A DNA stretch of 36,202 nt. Origin: an uncultured Prevotellaceae bacterium (GTDB taxonomy: Bacteria > Bacteroidota > Bacteroidia > Bacteroidales > Bacteroidaceae). This document shows positions 32,893 through 36,202 of the stretch, piece after piece. Within the stretch, counting starts at the first letter, position 1. Every line of letters begins with the position of its first letter. A program made the position numbers and the translations under genes. Where the stretch lies: NCBI GenBank assembly GCA_947167515.1, contig CAMVIM010000035.1, forward strand, positions 1 to 36,202, given 5' to 3'. The notes below the pieces were generated by a model, which searched no databases, was not told the origin of the DNA, and saw only the letters and a program-made list of their open reading frames with translations.

Positions 32893-35838
32893 TCACTTGA
32901 TGATGACCTTTGCGCCGTTGCGGATGTACACACCTTTCTCTGCTGGTCGGCCAGACAGTTTCACGCCTGTCAGGGTGTGCCACTCGTTGGGCACAGCGTG
33001 TCCTTTCTCGGCCAATGGCACCGAGATGCCCGTAGCAACCTCCTCTGCCGAGAGCGGAGAGAATTGCCAAGAAAGCACTTGGGCATCAGTGTTGTTGGCA
33101 TACATGAAATAGAGATATTGCTGGATGGCACTCACCTCTTGGGTCAAGGGCACCACAACCGTCTGCTCTTCAGCACCCTCGAATTCAGCCGTGGCGATGG
33201 GCTCGGATTCGTTATCGCCCAGACGCACTTCCAGCGTTCCTGTACCTTTCCCCTTCAGGATGAGGCTACGAGCCACGTTTTGGCCAGCATCGAAATTGAC
33301 GCCACGCACCATCCACCAATCGCGGGTTGAGATAGCCGACATGCTGCCCGGCTGCTCGTCATAAGGATTGATGCGAGCGGACGCCAGTTGCGACAGACCT
33401 TCGATGGTGGCTGTCGAGGCGGTCATGGGACTCACCTTCACAGTACTCTCGATCAAGATGAAACGGTTCATCTGCAAGTTGCGGTAGCCTCCCGTGTAAC
33501 CCATTTGATTTTCCAGCCATTGCGTGTGATACAGCAGATAGTACGCCGTACCTGCCCCAAACTTCTGGAGGTGGGTGTGATTGTTGCTGTATGGATAGCC
33601 CAATCGTCCTGGGTTCGGCATGATTTCGCCCTGATAAGTCCAATCATCTTCCAGAGGATTACCTCTGGTGGTCATATAGACGATAGCACATGCCGTCGGA
33701 GCGGTCTTCCGGCTATAAGCGGCCCATTCTGTTTCCGAAGGGAGAGACCATCGTGTGCAATAGCTATACACCCAACGCGAGCCGATGTAGTTCAGTTCGT
33801 TCGCCTCGAAATGGCAAGGTGCCGAAATGGGCACGATGTCGCTGGCAAGGCTAATCATGTCATCGCCCAGCTTCACGATGCGGGCATTCCCTGGCTGAAG
33901 TTCCGTGCCTATCACATCGCCACCGCCAAAAGTCAAGTATGCCTCTGAGCCATCAGGCTTGATGCACACGCCCGGGTCGATGATGTTGGAAATCCTGCCA
34001 AGCCCCGTTGTATTCTTGTCAATGAGCGCCTTGCCCAGGGGGTCGGTCCAAGGACCTGTGGGCGAGGTGGATGTCAACACGCCGATGCCCGAAGCCGAAT
34101 TGGTGAAGTAGAGGTAGAAGTGCGTCTTGCCATCGGCCTCCTCGCGACTCACCACAGAAGGAGCCCATGAGGTGCTAATCCAAGGAGCCGCAGCCTTCAC
34201 ATCGATGGTGCCATGATTCGTCCAGTTGACCAAGTCGGCAGTTGACAGACAAACCAGCGACGTGATTTTGCTGTAATCGTTGGTAGAGACACCTTGGCAG
34301 TAGTCGAACTGCTGCTGGTCGTTCGTGGCATAGACATAGAGACGGCCATTATACTCCACCGATGTCGGATCAGCCATGAACTGGTTGGCTGAGAGCGGAT
34401 TGCCGTAAGTTGGCTGTTTCGGCGAAGAAGCCACTTCCTCTTCCCCACCCTCTGGCTCGGTCTTGACAAACTGGAACGTGTAGAACGCATTGGGCTGGAG
34501 TTGCAAGGTCACTATCTTGGTTCCTTTCACATACTGCGCCGACACGTCCGTCTTCAGCATGTTGACCGCATCGCTCGTGACCACTTGAGTCGCCTGCAGA
34601 GGAGTGAATGGCAACTGAGTCGTCACTTTATAGGTGTCGGTGGTGGAAGTGTTGAGCAGGAACACGGTGACCGTGTCACCACTTGCAGAGAGGTAAGTGG
34701 AACTACCCACCAACTTTCCGTTCGAATCGGTCAGTGTTGCTTGCACGCGCGTCTTGCCCGTCGCATACTTGGCATAATGGCCAAACACATAGGCACGTTT
34801 CCACAGTTCCGTTTCGCTGCCACCATGATTGACGGAGAAGAAGTCGCTGAGCATGTTGTAGTAAACGTAGGCACTATAGCCGCTGGCCATTGCCTGTTCG
34901 ATGCTCCTAATCATCTCATGCTCCGCGCTGAACTGCCCCGTGTAATCACTATTGGAATAGTCAATCAGGAACTCGGTCATCCACATGTGCTTTTGGGTTT
35001 TGTCGGTCACACTCTTCACAAACGACCAGTCATTCGTACCATAGAGGTGATTGCCCCAAACGTCGATGTTATCGACAGCATCCTTGATGTTCACCAAAGT
35101 GTTGTTGTAGTTATGCTGTCCCCAGCCGAAGCACTCTGGCCCCATAATTTTACATTTGGGATCAACGGCAGCACGTGCCGCCTTCACCATCGCCGCCATC
35201 TCCTTGGGCGAATAGATGCAGCTCTCGTAGCTGGCATGCTCCCCTGTTCCATCAGTAGCCGTCGGTGTGTAATCACTTTCGTTCTGGATAGAAATCATGT
35301 CAATGGGACAGCCTTTCTGCTCCATCGTCTTGCGATAACGCTCCAGAAAGTCGGCATACTCATCATAACATTCCGGATTGATGGCACCACCATTAGAACC
35401 CTGTCCGCCCCACGAATGCTCCACCAAGGGCCACACGTTTGTGCCGAAATCATTCTGGTAGATGGTAGATTTGCTGGTCTTATACTTCTTCGGAGGTGTC
35501 CAAGGCGTGGCAAACACCTTCAAATCGGGACACACGGCACGTGCCCATCGGACAGGGTTACCATACTCACCCCAGTTACCCTCGTTGGGGTTGATACGGA
35601 TACGCATGATGTTCAGACCTATCTGTCCGTCACCCTGCCCCCACAGTTTGTTCACCTTGGCTTGAGTATAGACATCGCCCCATTGGCCGTTCATGCCCGT
35701 GCCACCAAAGCCATCAATGTACTGATACTTTACATTTTGTTTGATGATGAGTGTCGCTGTCTTCGTCTGAGCCAGCGCCAAACCCGTTCCTGCCACGCCA
35801 AAGCAGAACATGGTTGCTGTCAGTAATAACTTTTTCAT
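32893..35838 (-). CDS. Secreted GH30-GH43-CBM fusion enzyme, probably xylan-active
   Basis: The protein is 981 aa with a signal peptide ending LALAQ (about 1-24). Domain one (about 30-460) is GH30: FGGTGMNGQWG, acid/base E187 in SIQNESD, nucleophile E289 in WMTEF, plus the beta domain typical of GH30. Domain two (about 475-800) is a GH43 five-blade propeller: base D490 in FMADPTS, D621 in IIDPG and acid E678 in CHFEAN. A CBM6-like jelly roll follows (about 830-945), then a sorting-like tail WHTLTGVKL ... KGVYIRNGAKVIIK. GH30 xylanase plus GH43 xylosidase/arabinofuranosidase would attack decorated xylan. The start 35838 is chosen over 35874 because the upstream residues (QRKKKKGKR) overlap the promoter box. 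Single-gene unit. Confidence 0.9.
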   Translation of the reverse strand: MKKLLLTATMFCFGVAGTGLALAQTKTATLIIKQNVKYQYIDGFGGTGMNGQWGDVYTQAKVNKLWGQGDGQIGLNIMRIRINPNEGNWGEYGNPVRWARAVCPDLKVFATPWTPPKKYKTSKSTIYQNDFGTNVWPLVEHSWGGQGSNGGAINPECYDEYADFLERYRKTMEQKGCPIDMISIQNESDYTPTATDGTGEHASYESCIYSPKEMAAMVKAARAAVDPKCKIMGPECFGWGQHNYNNTLVNIKDAVDNIDVWGNHLYGTNDWSFVKSVTDKTQKHMWMTEFLIDYSNSDYTGQFSAEHEMIRSIEQAMASGYSAYVYYNMLSDFFSVNHGGSETELWKRAYVFGHYAKYATGKTRVQATLTDSNGKLVGSSTYLSASGDTVTVFLLNTSTTDTYKVTTQLPFTPLQATQVVTSDAVNMLKTDVSAQYVKGTKIVTLQLQPNAFYTFQFVKTEPEGGEEEVASSPKQPTYGNPLSANQFMADPTSVEYNGRLYVYATNDQQQFDYCQGVSTNDYSKITSLVCLSTADLVNWTNHGTIDVKAAAPWISTSWAPSVVSREEADGKTHFYLYFTNSASGIGVLTSTSPTGPWTDPLGKALIDKNTTGLGRISNIIDPGVCIKPDGSEAYLTFGGGDVIGTELQPGNARIVKLGDDMISLASDIVPISAPCHFEANELNYIGSRWVYSYCTRWSLPSETEWAAYSRKTAPTACAIVYMTTRGNPLEDDWTYQGEIMPNPGRLGYPYSNNHTHLQKFGAGTAYYLLYHTQWLENQMGYTGGYRNLQMNRFILIESTVKVSPMTASTATIEGLSQLASARINPYDEQPGSMSAISTRDWWMVRGVNFDAGQNVARSLILKGKGTGTLEVRLGDNESEPIATAEFEGAEEQTVVVPLTQEVSAIQQYLYFMYANNTDAQVLSWQFSPLSAEEVATGISVPLAEKGHAVPNEWHTLTGVKLSGRPAEKGVYIRNGAKVIIK

Positions 35839-35871
35839 AGAATCTCTTTTTCCTTTTTTCTTTTTCCTCTG

Positions 35872-35879
35872 CAAAGTTA
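35872..35879 (-). promoter_or_regulatory. Promoter of the GH30-GH43 gene
   Basis: The minus strand reads TAACTTTG, a perfect -7 box, about 34 bp before ATG 35838. No clear -33 box, so activator dependence is possible. Confidence 0.6.
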
Positions 35880-36017
35880 CACATTATATATATAAGAGCA
35901 TTTGTGTGAATGTTACATCCACTTTCATTTACGTTACTTTTTCGGAAAAACGTGGGGTGCGTACCGAATAAGAAAATAAATGAAACATAAGAGAAAAGCG
36001 GAACGTAAAAAAGTCCG

Positions 36018-36025
36018 TAACTTTG
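36018..36025 (+). promoter_or_regulatory. Plus-strand promoter at the right edge
   Basis: TAACTTTG matches the -7 box. It is followed by an AT-rich stretch with repeated TTAG/GTTAGTAAA units (36038-36104) and then a terminator-like hairpin; no gene starts before the window ends. Confidence 0.5.
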
Positions 36026-36031
36026 CATCAG

Positions 36032-36150
36032 AAAAAATTAGTAATAAAAGTTAGTAAAGTTAGTAAAGCATAAATAGGTTAATAATTAGTTAGTTAGTTA
36101 ATTAGTCGAGAAAGGGTTCCCTTCGTGAGAAGTGAACCCCTTTTTTATTT
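36032..36150 (+). ncRNA. Candidate small RNA or attenuated leader
   Basis: Between the promoter at 36018-36025 and a strong hairpin there is no ORF with a usable start. The RNA would be about 120 nt, with TTAG repeats in its 5' half. It would end in the stem GGGTTC-CTTC / GAAG-GAACCC (36114-36124 with 36129-36139, GTGA tetraloop) and a T-run. It may equally be the leader of a gene beyond the right edge. Confidence 0.3.
36111..36150 (+). terminator. Terminator-like hairpin at the right edge
   Basis: CTTC-GTGA-GAAG closes the loop, one C.T mismatch follows, then GGGTTC pairs with GAACCC, then six T. The 3' half with the T-run (from TCGTGAGAAGTG) is repeated at 36173-36195 without an equal 5' half. 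Confidence 0.6.
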
Positions 36151-36202
36151 TCATTCTTTAGCTGAAGGCTCCTCGTGAGAAGTGAACCCCTTTTTATTTT
36201 TT

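Noticed and set aside
34501-35826. Plus-strand frame of 441 codons opposite the GH30-GH43 gene
   Set aside because: Shadow of a gene with two complete catalytic domains; no promoter and no recognised protein features.

Overview
The window looks like a chromosomal segment of a Bacteroidales bacterium, most probably Prevotella or a close relative. The clues are the promoters, which repeatedly show the Bacteroidetes -7 box TAnnTTTG (several with a TTTG-like -33 box about 20 bp upstream), many secreted glycan-active proteins with short signal peptides, LytS/LytTR regulation, and C-terminal tails of the kind seen on Prevotella secreted proteins. I see no phage, transposase, CRISPR array or conjugation gene.

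Left part (1-10903): glycan and fucose utilisation. A secreted protein runs off the left edge on the minus strand behind a long leader that holds a large palindromic element. It is followed by a separately transcribed secreted GH2 beta-galactosidase-like enzyme that ends in a terminator. Next comes a six-gene plus-strand unit: aldo/keto reductase, amidohydrolase-2 lactonase, FucP-type permease, zinc alcohol dehydrogenase, a nucleotidyltransferase fused to a divergent GHMP-kinase-like domain, and a secreted GH29 alpha-L-fucosidase. Together they suggest that fucose is released outside the cytoplasm, imported by H+ symport, oxidised to the lactone and hydrolysed to L-fuconate (a non-phosphorylative route). 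The expected dehydratase and aldolase are not in the window. The role of the fusion protein is unknown, and it is the most interesting object here.

Middle (10950-23303): a YhaM-like HD exoribonuclease and a secreted M13 peptidase (PepO-like) converge on a perfect hairpin. A 65-aa conserved-looking small ORF follows, divergent from the peptidase. A minus-strand unit then encodes a 46-aa ORF with a sorting-like tail, a secreted calcineurin-type phosphoesterase and a 1232-aa modular surface protein. After that come a DUF1460 amidase-like protein with a flavodoxin/ferredoxin protein, and a LytS-type histidine kinase with its LytTR regulator.

Right part (23406-36202): a two-gene unit of a small secreted protein and a beta-helix protein with a Gly-rich tail, an intergenic stretch with unusual repeats, an ABC-F ATPase, a 938-aa modular surface protein, an RlpA-like protein, two tRNA genes (initiator-type Met and Leu-TAA) separated by an AT-rich palindromic element, and a secreted GH30-GH43-CBM enzyme probably aimed at xylan. 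The right edge holds a promoter followed by a strong terminator-like hairpin whose 3' half is duplicated, possibly a small RNA or an attenuated leader.

Several gene starts were moved downstream of the longest possible start because a promoter box and a signal peptide or conserved N-terminus decide the real one. All functional statements come from motif recognition by eye; no database search was run.
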